Source: Dyadobacter sp. 676 | Lineage (GTDB): Bacteria > Bacteroidota > Bacteroidia > Cytophagales > Spirosomataceae | Assembly (NCBI RefSeq): GCF_040448675.1 | Contig: NZ_CP159289.1 | Span: 4,943,001 to 5,007,000, forward strand | Reading direction: 5' to 3' | Length of the DNA stretch: 64,000 nt | Shown: positions 36,233 through 44,332 of the stretch, piece by piece | How the letters are laid out: each line of letters opens with the position of its first letter | Numbering within the stretch: the first letter of the stretch is position 1 | The notes under the pieces: generated by a model | Seen by the model: the letters and a program-made list of their open reading frames with translations, nothing else | What the model was told of the DNA's origin: nothing | Database searches by the model: none | Translations under genes and position numbers: made by a program

Positions 36233-36910
36233 TCAATAAAGAAGTTGCCCCGATGCAGGATGTTTATTGCCCCATTTATACCGGTGCGTCCAGTAGGCCA
36301 CTTTCATGGACAAATACCCGATCCCGGCCCCAACGAGCACATCGCTGATATAATGCCGGTTGTTGGCCACCCGCAACAGCCCCACCGACGACGCTATCGT
36401 GTACGAAGCATACGGCATCCAGGGGTAGCGGTCTTTATATTCCTCATTCAGAAATGTGGCCGCCGCAAAAACCTGGGTGGTGTGGCCGGAAGGGAACGAG
36501 TTATACGAGCTGCCATCGGGGCGCAGGGTATGGGTTGCCGATTTGAGGATGGTGGCGGTGGTCAGGGCCATGGCTTCGCCTTTGACCAGGATCGCGGTGC
36601 GGTTGAATACATCGGTTTTAGATTTGATGCCGAATGCATCCAGGCCGTAGGCGACTACCAATGGCGAGAACTGCACATAGTCGTCGATGTGCGTCCGGAA
36701 GCGGGGAATATGCCGGTTCCTGCTTTCGGCAAGCTCGTTCTTGATGGATTCTTCGGAATGCCCGTTGGCGATCAGTCCGCCGACGATCAGCGAGGCAGGC
36801 GCGTAAAACTGCCGTAGGGTTAACGGCTTGCGGACCGGCAGGCTGTCGGCAGGAACTTGTGGGCGGGCGAAAGATAATACGGGGATTAGCAGGAAGATGA
36901 GGAGGCGCAT
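36233..36910 (-). CDS. PAP2-family phosphatase, exported
   Basis: 225 residues with an N-terminal signal (MRLLIFLLIPVLSFARP). All three phosphatase signature blocks are present: K123-x6-R130-P131 (KSATHTLRP), PSGHTT at 140-145 with H143, and R180-x5-H186-x3-D190 (LLRVANNRHYISDV). Unlike inner-membrane lipid phosphatases it has few strong membrane helices, so it is probably periplasmic or weakly membrane-bound. Candidate substrates are lipid phosphates, polyprenyl diphosphate or lipid A phosphate. It follows the TonB receptor gene by 12 bases, and together with the two-component genes forms one leftward operon. Confidence 0.9.
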   Translation of the reverse strand: MRLLIFLLIPVLSFARPQVPADSLPVRKPLTLRQFYAPASLIVGGLIANGHSEESIKNELAESRNRHIPRFRTHIDDYVQFSPLVVAYGLDAFGIKSKTDVFNRTAILVKGEAMALTTATILKSATHTLRPDGSSYNSFPSGHTTQVFAAATFLNEEYKDRYPWMPYASYTIASSVGLLRVANNRHYISDVLVGAGIGYLSMKVAYWTHRYKWGNKHPASGQLLY

Positions 36911-36922
36911 AAGGTAATGAGG

Positions 36923-39331
36923 TCAAAATTTGAAACTGTATCCGGCCCGGACCAGCTGGGTCTCGTAATAGTCGCTGCTCTTGTAATGGAAGCCGTCGCC
37001 GTACACCGTTTTCCGGATTATCAGTGTGCCGAAAAGGTCTGTCGCGTTCACAAAGAGCTCGCCTTTGGGCAGTTGCCGTTTGGCGCCGGCGTCTATCGAA
37101 AACCGGTGGCCGGTCCTGCCCTGCGGAACGATATCGGGGGCCTGGTAAACGGCCACGACCTGCACTTCGGTTTTGGAACGTTTCACCATTACGGCAATTT
37201 TGGCGTTACCCGACATCAAGGTCTGTTTCGAAGCGCTGTAAATGGATTTTACAGGGTATAAATTCTCGACTGAGAATGCATTGAATGTATTTTTATAAAT
37301 ATTCCCATTCATATTCACCGACAGCCACGGCGCGAGTTCTTGTTGCCATACCAGCTCGCCACCGGCATTGTAACTTTTGCCCGCATTCTGGAATACGTTG
37401 TAAATCAAAGTGCTGCCGGGAACTATCGTGCCGATCCGGGTAATCGTGCCATTGATTTGCTTGCGGTATAATGCGGCGTAAAGCGAGCCGCTGTTCCAGC
37501 CGGTTTTATAGCCGGCCTCCCAGGAACTGGTAAATTGCGGTTTAAGCGCCGGGTTCCCTATCTTGATGATTTCCGCGTCGTCGTACTTGGGAAAAATGCG
37601 GATATCCACCTCATTAGGCCGGTCGACGCGCCGGTTGTAAAACACCGAAACCTTGTTACGGTCGTCTATTTTGAATGCGAAACGAACGTTCGGAAAGGGT
37701 TTTGTGTAGGTATAACCATCGCTGTGATAGGTAGGATGGGTCGGATTGACATCGTAACGGAGATCGATATACTCCACCCGCAGCCCCGCTTCCAGCTCGA
37801 AATGCCTGTTTTCGAAGACGTAGTTGCCATACACTGCCGGAATGGTCTCCTTGTAATCCGCCCAACCGCCCGCGAGGCTGTCGATGGGGGAGTTCAGGCC
37901 CGGGAAAAACTGCATATCCGTGGGTATAAAACGCCTGCGCAGTTTTATGCCGCCTTCCAGCCGCCCGTATCGCAATGGACGCAAATAGTCGGCGTTCAGG
38001 TCGAATACATGTTCGTCGGAAAGCAGCTTGAACGCGTCCTTACCGGTGAAATCGGGCATGATGTTGGTGAAAAAATACTGCTCGTTTTCGCGGTGGAAAG
38101 TGTAATTCAAACCGATATTCAGTAAATGTCCCGGCTGCGCATATTTGTGCTGGTAGGAAGCGCTGGCGGTGACTGTCGTTTTTAGTTCGTCTTCCAGAAA
38201 CTGCCATAACCGGCTCCTGCGGGTCAGGCTGGCATTGAAAAAGGGCTCGTCGCCGCGATCGAGTATCTTTTCGCTGCTGAACAGCGCCGATACCGACAGG
38301 GCATTGCGTTCGTCGAAAGTCCAGTCGGCCCCGGTTTTGGCGGTTACGACATTGGTATTGCGGTTTCGTTTGGTTTGTTGCCTTACGGTATCCCCGCTGT
38401 CGTAATACCGGTCCACAAACTCGTTTTTGTTCAGCGCAGGCGTGTGCAGGTAATCGCCCTGAAAGAAAACATTGACCTTCCGTTTCTTATAGTTAAGCGC
38501 CAGCGAGGGATTCAGTTTGAGCGTGTTGCGGTATTGCGGACGGATATCGGGCAGGTTTTCTTTCCTTACCCGCAAAGCACCCAGTCCGGCCGCCATTCCG
38601 ATTTTTCCGTTAAAGCCTTCCTGTTTTTCCTTTTTGTAAATGATATTGATAATCCCTGCATTACCGTTCGCATCGTAGCGGGCCGAGGGATTATTGATGA
38701 TCTCGATGCGCTCGATGGCCGAGGCGGGGATGTTGTCCAGGCTCGTCTGGCTGCCGAAGCCGGTAAGTGCCGTCTGGCGGCCGTCTGCCAGGATCGCCAC
38801 TTTGTCGCTCCCGCGCAGGAGTACCTTGCCGTCTTCTCCCACCGTGATGCCCGGCAGGTTTTTCAGCGCCTGCAAGACCGACCCGCCGCTCTGGCTTACA
38901 TTACGGCCGATCTCGAATGTCTTTCGGTCGAGCTTGTCGTCCACGCCTTCCGCCTGCCGGCCGGCGATCGTCACTTCCCGCAAGTTCCGGGGATCATCGG
39001 CCATCCTGAACTCGCCCAGGTCGAGGAAAGGGCTCAACGTACCTACGGTGACGTTTTTCCGCGACGCCTTGAAACCCAGCGAAGCGCATTCGATGCGGTA
39101 GTTGCCGCTCTTCACATCCGGCAGGCTGAACCGCCCCAGCTCGTTCGTGATCGTGCCTGTCACAAACGCGCTGTCTTTTTCGGTTTTGAGAATGATATTG
39201 ACGAACGGAACCGGCTGTCCGTCAGCTATGGAAACAACCTGCCCCGAAAGCGTCACTTTACTCACCTGCGCCCTGAGCTGGGGAATGGCAAAAAAGCAAC
39301 AAAGCAAGGTCAGGATTTTCTTGATGGCCAT
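36923..39331 (-). CDS. TonB-dependent receptor (outer-membrane beta-barrel, OMP_b-brl type)
   Basis: 802 residues with a signal peptide (ILTLLCCFFAIPQLRAQ). Domains: a carboxypeptidase-regulatory-like fold at about 28-110 (TLSGQVVSIADGQPVPFVNI, TNELGRFSLPDVKSGNYRIE); the plug at about 125-235 (GSVLQALKNLPGITVGEDGK, KVAILADGRQTALTGFGSQ, IEIINNPSARYDANGNAGII); then a large beta-barrel ending in an aromatic residue (AGYSFKF). It lacks STN and is unrelated to the SusC locus. It lies 63 bases after the histidine kinase and directly before the PAP2 gene. The cargo is unknown. Confidence 0.93.
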   Translation of the reverse strand: MAIKKILTLLCCFFAIPQLRAQVSKVTLSGQVVSIADGQPVPFVNIILKTEKDSAFVTGTITNELGRFSLPDVKSGNYRIECASLGFKASRKNVTVGTLSPFLDLGEFRMADDPRNLREVTIAGRQAEGVDDKLDRKTFEIGRNVSQSGGSVLQALKNLPGITVGEDGKVLLRGSDKVAILADGRQTALTGFGSQTSLDNIPASAIERIEIINNPSARYDANGNAGIINIIYKKEKQEGFNGKIGMAAGLGALRVRKENLPDIRPQYRNTLKLNPSLALNYKKRKVNVFFQGDYLHTPALNKNEFVDRYYDSGDTVRQQTKRNRNTNVVTAKTGADWTFDERNALSVSALFSSEKILDRGDEPFFNASLTRRSRLWQFLEDELKTTVTASASYQHKYAQPGHLLNIGLNYTFHRENEQYFFTNIMPDFTGKDAFKLLSDEHVFDLNADYLRPLRYGRLEGGIKLRRRFIPTDMQFFPGLNSPIDSLAGGWADYKETIPAVYGNYVFENRHFELEAGLRVEYIDLRYDVNPTHPTYHSDGYTYTKPFPNVRFAFKIDDRNKVSVFYNRRVDRPNEVDIRIFPKYDDAEIIKIGNPALKPQFTSSWEAGYKTGWNSGSLYAALYRKQINGTITRIGTIVPGSTLIYNVFQNAGKSYNAGGELVWQQELAPWLSVNMNGNIYKNTFNAFSVENLYPVKSIYSASKQTLMSGNAKIAVMVKRSKTEVQVVAVYQAPDIVPQGRTGHRFSIDAGAKRQLPKGELFVNATDLFGTLIIRKTVYGDGFHYKSSDYYETQLVRAGYSFKF

Positions 39332-39394
39332 TCAGGATCATGTTCAGATTATCTGACGGCAAAAATGAAAACCGATTTGGAAGAAATTTCGAAT

Positions 39395-40666
39395 TCAGAA
39401 GTACAGGGAGAAATGGTGCATTCGGCCATCGAAACGGTAGCCGATCCGCCAGCCGTAACGCTCGCAGATCTCGCGTGCGATCGCGAGCCCGAGCCCGCTG
39501 CCCGCATGCTCGCCCGACGCCTGCGCGAACCTCCTGAAAAGGTTCCCGGCCTGTAATGCCGCCGTGCCGGTATTGGAAATTGTCAGCATGCCTTCCACTA
39601 AATGCACCTGAATGCTGCCGCCTGCGGGCGTATAGCGCACCGCATTGACGAGCAGATTGGTCAGCAAAATCTCGACAAGCACCGGGTTGGCCTCCACTGA
39701 GAAAGCCCCGATGTCTCTGGTGTAATGCAATGCATTGTTTTCAAACCGGTCGGTAAACTGCGCGGCCACGTCCGCAAACACCCGGTCGAGCGCCAGGTGC
39801 TCTTTTTCTTCGAATTGCGCATGCTCGATGCGTGCCAGCAGGAGCAGGTTTTTGTTGATCCGGGATACGCGGTTGATCGCCTGGTAAACCTGCTCGACGA
39901 TCCGCATTTGCGCCGCATCCAGCGACTGGCTTTGCAGGAGCATATCCAGCCGGGACTTGACGATCGCCAGCGGCGTCTGCAATTCATGGGAGGCGTTTTC
40001 GGTAAATTCCTTCTGTTGGCGGTACGACGCCAGGCTGCCCTGCATCAGAGCGTCGAGACTGGCATTCAGATCGGTAAATTCGGTCACATCCGAGGCGGGT
40101 AGCGGCACAGGCTTGCCCGTTTCCAGGCGGAAATTATGCAGGGCACTTAGCGTGTCGTAAAACGGCTGCCAGATGCGCAGGGCGGTTTTACGGTTGAGAT
40201 AAATGAAACCGGCGAGGAGCAGCATACTGAAAAAGATCGTCACGGCGGCAATGGCCAGGATCGTCTCGTCGATCTCTTCCATATTCGTTTCCACCAGCAC
40301 ACGGTACAGCTTGTTGTTGACCCGGATGTCTGTGAGCAGGCAGCGGAACTGCTCCCGGTCGTTCATGAAACTGTCGAACCGGATAATGGTATAAAGGCTG
40401 TCGGGGCGGGGAGCGGCGGCCTGGCTGAAAGAAAAGCCCGGCTGGACCTTGTCGAGTACGGCGATCATATTATCCACGGCGGTGTCGGGCAGGCTCAGGT
40501 GCGTAAGGCGTTTTTCCAGCTTCTCACGGATGGCATAGTGGTGCTTGTCCAGCTCGTTTTCCCAGATCCAGTCGATGATCAGGAAATAAACCGGAATGCT
40601 GACGACCAATACCACGAACGCATAAACCACCAGGGGCCGCAGGCTCCGATCGAGCAGTTTTTTCAT
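39395..40666 (-). CDS. Membrane sensor histidine kinase
   Basis: 423 residues from MKKLLDRSLRPLVV; this start overlaps the end of the response-regulator gene by 4 bases, a mark of translational coupling. Membrane helices at about 11-32 and 136-157 enclose a periplasmic sensor of about 100 residues. HisKA carries H227 (FTENASHELQTPLAIVKSRL). The ATPase domain has LLTNLLVNAVRYTP (N box), ISNTG (a short G1) and GSGLGLAIAREICERYGW (G2). With the OmpR-type regulator it forms a full two-component pair that probably controls the TonB receptor and PAP2 genes downstream. Confidence 0.94.
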   Translation of the reverse strand: MKKLLDRSLRPLVVYAFVVLVVSIPVYFLIIDWIWENELDKHHYAIREKLEKRLTHLSLPDTAVDNMIAVLDKVQPGFSFSQAAAPRPDSLYTIIRFDSFMNDREQFRCLLTDIRVNNKLYRVLVETNMEEIDETILAIAAVTIFFSMLLLAGFIYLNRKTALRIWQPFYDTLSALHNFRLETGKPVPLPASDVTEFTDLNASLDALMQGSLASYRQQKEFTENASHELQTPLAIVKSRLDMLLQSQSLDAAQMRIVEQVYQAINRVSRINKNLLLLARIEHAQFEEKEHLALDRVFADVAAQFTDRFENNALHYTRDIGAFSVEANPVLVEILLTNLLVNAVRYTPAGGSIQVHLVEGMLTISNTGTAALQAGNLFRRFAQASGEHAGSGLGLAIAREICERYGWRIGYRFDGRMHHFSLYF

Positions 40667-41337
40667 CCTTCCCATTTGTAACCCGTTCCGTAGATTGTTT
40701 TCAGGTAATTGCCGTAACCGGCTTCGCTCAGCTTCCTTTTCAGGTTCTTGACATGCGCGTACACAAAGTCATGGTTGTCGAACATATCGGCAATGTCGCC
40801 CGACAAATGCTCCGCCAACGCACTTTTGGCGATTACCCGGTTTTTGTTCCCGATAAAAAAGAGCAAAAGATCGAGCTCTTTTTTTGTCAGGACGACCGCC
40901 GTGCCATGGACTGTGACCGATTTGCTCAGCAGATCTACCCTTAACTCGTTTTGTACGACGCTGTTGTTGTTGTCAAAGTTCCTTCTTCGGATCACCGAGT
41001 AAATGCGGGCGGCGAGCTCCGGCAAATGAAAAGGCTTGGCCAGGTAATCGTCCGCTCCGGCATGTAACCCCTTGATTTTGTATTCATAATCGCCTTTGGC
41101 CGAAATGATAATGACGCCGTCCTGCTGTCCCTGTTTTTTAAGGGTTTCGAGAATATCCATGCCGTCACCGCCGGGAAGCATCAGATCCAGCAGAATACAG
41201 TCGTACCGGTACAATTCCACTTTCTCCCGGGCCTGCGCCCAGGTGCCTGCGTACTCGCACAGGTAATCCTGCGAGGACAGATAGGCCCCAATGCTTTGCG
41301 ATAATTCGGGTTCGTCCTCGACGATCAGGATCTTCAT
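40663..41337 (-). CDS. OmpR/PhoB-type response regulator
   Basis: 224 residues. The receiver (1-118) has E7/D8, phosphoacceptor D51 in ILLDLMLPGGDG, S79 and K101 in DYLAKPFHLPEL. The C-terminal winged helix is at about 128-222 (VLTKKELDLLLFFIGNKNRV, FDNHDFVYAHVKNLKRKLSE, YLKTIYGTGYKWEG). The gene is the first of the leftward regulator-kinase-receptor-phosphatase operon and is translationally coupled to the kinase. Confidence 0.95.
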   Translation of the reverse strand: MKILIVEDEPELSQSIGAYLSSQDYLCEYAGTWAQAREKVELYRYDCILLDLMLPGGDGMDILETLKKQGQQDGVIIISAKGDYEYKIKGLHAGADDYLAKPFHLPELAARIYSVIRRRNFDNNNSVVQNELRVDLLSKSVTVHGTAVVLTKKELDLLLFFIGNKNRVIAKSALAEHLSGDIADMFDNHDFVYAHVKNLKRKLSEAGYGNYLKTIYGTGYKWEG

Positions 41338-41381
41338 AAAGGATAAGCGAATGCGGCGGTGGAATTACACGAAGGTAATGG

Positions 41382-43328
41382 TTATTTTTTCATGAGGCCG
41401 TTCCTGAACTGGAAGCTTGCCGCCTGATACCAGGCCACCGCCTCTTCAACCAGGTGTTTGTTTGGTGCGGTCGGGCGGGCGGAGCCGTCTTTGAAGTCAG
41501 GAGTGAATGTGGCGGCAACTTTCTGGGGTTTCAGTATGATCAGAGAATCATTTTTAATGTATCCGAGGCTTTGGTAAGTGCTCACGAAGGCGCGTTCCCG
41601 GCCGGGTTGCAGCTTGAAGATATCATATCCGAAAAACTTGCTGCGGTACGAAAAATTGAGAAGCCCCAGGACAGTCGGCCCGACATCAATCTGGCTCATG
41701 AGCCTGGGCATGACGCCCGGCCGGATGAAACCTGGAGCGTAGACGAGCAACGGGATTTTGTAGCGGTTAACGGGCAGGTCGGTTTTTCCCGCGCTGGATG
41801 CGCAATGGTCGGCCACGATGACGAATAAAGTATTTCGGAACCAGGACTGGCCCTGTGCGTGGCGGATAAACTGGCCGATTGCAAAATCGGTGTATTTCAC
41901 CGCGCCTTCCCGCCCGGTGTGCGAAGGGATATCGATCCTGCCTTCGGGATAGGTGTAGGGACGATGATTGGAAGTTGTCATGATGTGCGCGAAAACGGGC
42001 TTTCCGCTCCCCGTCGCCGCGCCGATTTCCCTGCTGGCTAATTCAAACAGGTTTTCGTCGGCTACGCCCCAGATGTTTTCGTAATCGATATCCTTTTTCG
42101 AAAGCGCCGTCCGGTCGACTACGCGGTAGCTGTTGTGGCCGAAGAAATAACCCATATTGTCGAAGTAACCGTAGCCGCCGTAGATGAAGCGGGCCTGGTA
42201 TCCTTTCCCCGCCAGCACGCTTCCCATCGAGAACAGATCCTCGTTCTGCGGCCGCCTCACAATGGATTGGCCGGGGGTGGGCGGGGTGCATATCGACAAT
42301 GCTTCCAGGCCGCGGACCGTTCGCGTACCGGTGGCGTAAAGATTGGTAAAAAGAAGGCTCCTGGCCGCGAGGGAATCGAGGAAGGGCGTAATTCCCTGCG
42401 TATTCCCGAAGCAGCCCAGGAAATCGGCGCTAAGGCTTTCGACGCTGATCAGGACAATGTTTTTGTGCAGTTCCCTGCCGGGGTTGACAATTTCCCTTTC
42501 GATGGAGAAGAGCTTGCGGTCCACAAAGCGGCTTTCGGGCGTTTCTACCAGCGAGCGTATGGTGGATGATGCTTGCCTCTCATCTGACTTCAGGTAAAAT
42601 TGGTTGTAGTCGAGCTCGTTGTTACGATAGGCGGCAAATAGCTCGTACATCCCGTTGCCGGCCAGTTCGTTGACGTAGATATTGCCGCTGAATTGCCTGA
42701 CCTTGTTATCGACCAATGCGAAAGCTGCTGCAACCAGAACAAAATAGACGGCCAACATCGCCGACCGCCTGCCAAATCGCATCACGCGGAAAGCGAACCG
42801 GTTGGTTAGCCGGGAGGCGAGCAAGGTCAGCAATGCCGCGGATATCACCAGCGTGCAGATAATGGCTTCAACCGGGTACGACTGGCGAATATTCCCGATG
42901 ACCTCCTGCGTGTAAACCAGATAGTCGACCGCAATGAAATTGAACCGGGAATTGAACTCATCCCAGAATATCCACTCGGAGACCGCGTTGAGCAGAAGCA
43001 GGAATACCAGAATGAAAAGTAATGCGTTCGCAGCGATTTTGAAGCCCCATTTCCCGGCCCGCCTGCCAGGTGTAATCGAGCCGAATAACATCAGTGGAAA
43101 GACAAAATACAACGCGTTGACCAGATCGTAGAACAAGCCGACGCCGAACATGCCGAGAAGGTTGATGAAATTGTAATCCACATCTTTACCCGCCTTGATC
43201 ATCAACGCAAGCCTCGTTAGCGTCGAGATGGTTACAAGCAGGGCTGTCAGGATTAGGGGGCGCGTCAAAAAAACTGATTTTGAAGCGGATGTTCCGGTTA
43301 TTTTAACTTTCTCGGTGACGGTATTCAT
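41382..43328 (-). CDS. LtaS-like phosphoglycerol transferase / sulfatase-fold membrane protein
   Basis: 648 residues. Five hydrophobic helices span about 22-205. The extracytoplasmic alkaline-phosphatase/sulfatase domain (288-600) has metal ligand E297 (LISVESLSADFLG), a Thr nucleophile region ATGTRTVRGLEALS with T335/T337, and D507/H508 (VIVADHCASS). This is the plan of lipoteichoic acid synthase, which is unexpected as a true LTA enzyme in a Gram-negative. Bacteroidota homologues probably transfer phosphoglycerol or phosphoethanolamine to glycans or lipids (inference). It reads in the same direction as the two-component operon 45 bases downstream and may be linked to it in envelope modification. 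Confidence 0.9.
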   Translation of the reverse strand: MNTVTEKVKITGTSASKSVFLTRPLILTALLVTISTLTRLALMIKAGKDVDYNFINLLGMFGVGLFYDLVNALYFVFPLMLFGSITPGRRAGKWGFKIAANALLFILVFLLLLNAVSEWIFWDEFNSRFNFIAVDYLVYTQEVIGNIRQSYPVEAIICTLVISAALLTLLASRLTNRFAFRVMRFGRRSAMLAVYFVLVAAAFALVDNKVRQFSGNIYVNELAGNGMYELFAAYRNNELDYNQFYLKSDERQASSTIRSLVETPESRFVDRKLFSIEREIVNPGRELHKNIVLISVESLSADFLGCFGNTQGITPFLDSLAARSLLFTNLYATGTRTVRGLEALSICTPPTPGQSIVRRPQNEDLFSMGSVLAGKGYQARFIYGGYGYFDNMGYFFGHNSYRVVDRTALSKKDIDYENIWGVADENLFELASREIGAATGSGKPVFAHIMTTSNHRPYTYPEGRIDIPSHTGREGAVKYTDFAIGQFIRHAQGQSWFRNTLFVIVADHCASSAGKTDLPVNRYKIPLLVYAPGFIRPGVMPRLMSQIDVGPTVLGLLNFSYRSKFFGYDIFKLQPGRERAFVSTYQSLGYIKNDSLIILKPQKVAATFTPDFKDGSARPTAPNKHLVEEAVAWYQAASFQFRNGLMKK

Positions 43329-43617
43329 TCGTACAGTATTGGAGAGGTGTCGGTCGGGCCTGTTCAGGCCTTTGCGTGCTCAACCTACTGGCGAATTTTG
43401 AATTCTTTTTGAATTTGCGATGGCAATGAGAGAATGCCGGTCTTTGTAATTTTATCGCCGCGCAGCAAGTGCATTCGAAACCGGAATGCTTTGCCGTGAC
43501 CCGCAAGCGGGGTAAATTTGTCGCGGACCGGACGTAATCCGGTGACTTGTGCTTTTATTTGTTTTCGATTATCCGTTAAAGGAATTCAATCGTTTCCGGT
43601 TTGCAATCCATCAGGCG
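43329..43617. other. Divergent spacer with three small hairpins
   Basis: Between the LtaS-like and Imm5-like genes, three short stems follow each other within 75 bases: GCATTC/GAATGC (43471-43489), CCCGC/GCGGG (43500-43511) and ACCGGA/TCCGGT (43527-43543). They could form a structured leader, but I recognise no known riboswitch core. No gene is seen. Confidence 0.35.
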
Positions 43618-44130
43618 ATGATATTACCCAAAGAACGAGACCCAAGATTTATCACCACGAGACGTGGCGGAACATTAACAGATTCGAACCATCGTTTACT
43701 CGCGTTATGGGCGGCCGATTGTGCGGAACATGTGCTGCACCTGTTCGAGCAGGTGAATGCAGACGACAAGCGGCCAAGGGAAGCGATAGCGTTGACAAGG
43801 GCCTGGGTGAAAGGTGAAATAACGATGAAACAAGCTCACAAAGCCGCTTTCGCTGCGAATGCGGCCGGGAAAGGAATGCCCGATGCTGCCAGGTTTGCGG
43901 CGTTGGCAGCCGGACAGGCCGTGGCCGTGGCGCATGTGGCGGCACATGAGCTGGGGGCGGCGGCATATGCGATCAGGGCCGTCGGGGAGGCGGTTGGAGA
44001 AAATGCGAAAGAGCTGATGGCAAAGGAATGCGAATGGCAGCGGGACCAGCTTCCCGACGACATTCGCGAACTTGTCCTGGACGATCAGAAATTACGAAAT
44101 CACCTTTGCTGGTTTGTTTTCGCCTGCTGA
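43618..44130 (+). CDS. Imm5-like putative immunity protein
   Basis: 170 residues from MILPKERDPRFITTRRGG; the frame is open from 43549, but family proteins begin at this point. An all-helical protein: TLTDSNHRLLALWAADCAEH, LHLFEQVNADDKRPREAI, a long Ala-rich stretch (AARFAALAAGQAVAVAHVAA), WQRDQLPDDIRELVLDDQ. I recognise this as the Imm-5-like family described as putative immunity proteins of polymorphic-toxin systems. No toxin gene is adjacent, so it is an orphan, and its cellular job may differ from the family label. Cytoplasmic. Confidence 0.7.
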   Translation: MILPKERDPRFITTRRGGTLTDSNHRLLALWAADCAEHVLHLFEQVNADDKRPREAIALTRAWVKGEITMKQAHKAAFAANAAGKGMPDAARFAALAAGQAVAVAHVAAHELGAAAYAIRAVGEAVGENAKELMAKECEWQRDQLPDDIRELVLDDQKLRNHLCWFVFAC

Positions 44131-44332
44131 AATAGGAGCCGCCTTCCGATCATCACCGGTTCTACCCGGTACCCTTCGGACCTTAAGAGCATTATCAGCC
44201 CGGTTTTGTAACGGAGATGATCGGGCCCGACGGCTATCAAAGTATTCCGGTAATATAAAATCCCAAAATTTGCCCGATTCATAGCCTGGTAAATTCCATT
44301 GGGGCATATCGATGCGTCGTTTCAGAGCCGGC

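Noticed and set aside
38375..39556. A 393-codon plus frame opposite the TonB receptor
   Set aside because: Shadow of the receptor's minus-strand frame; its translation lacks family features and overlaps the kinase gene as well.
41382..43328. True lipoteichoic acid synthase
   Set aside because: The domain plan fits LtaS, but the organism appears Gram-negative, so I call it LtaS-like only.
43471..43543. Cobalamin or other known riboswitch in the hairpin region
   Set aside because: I could not find any conserved riboswitch core sequence there, and the flanking genes are not vitamin-related.
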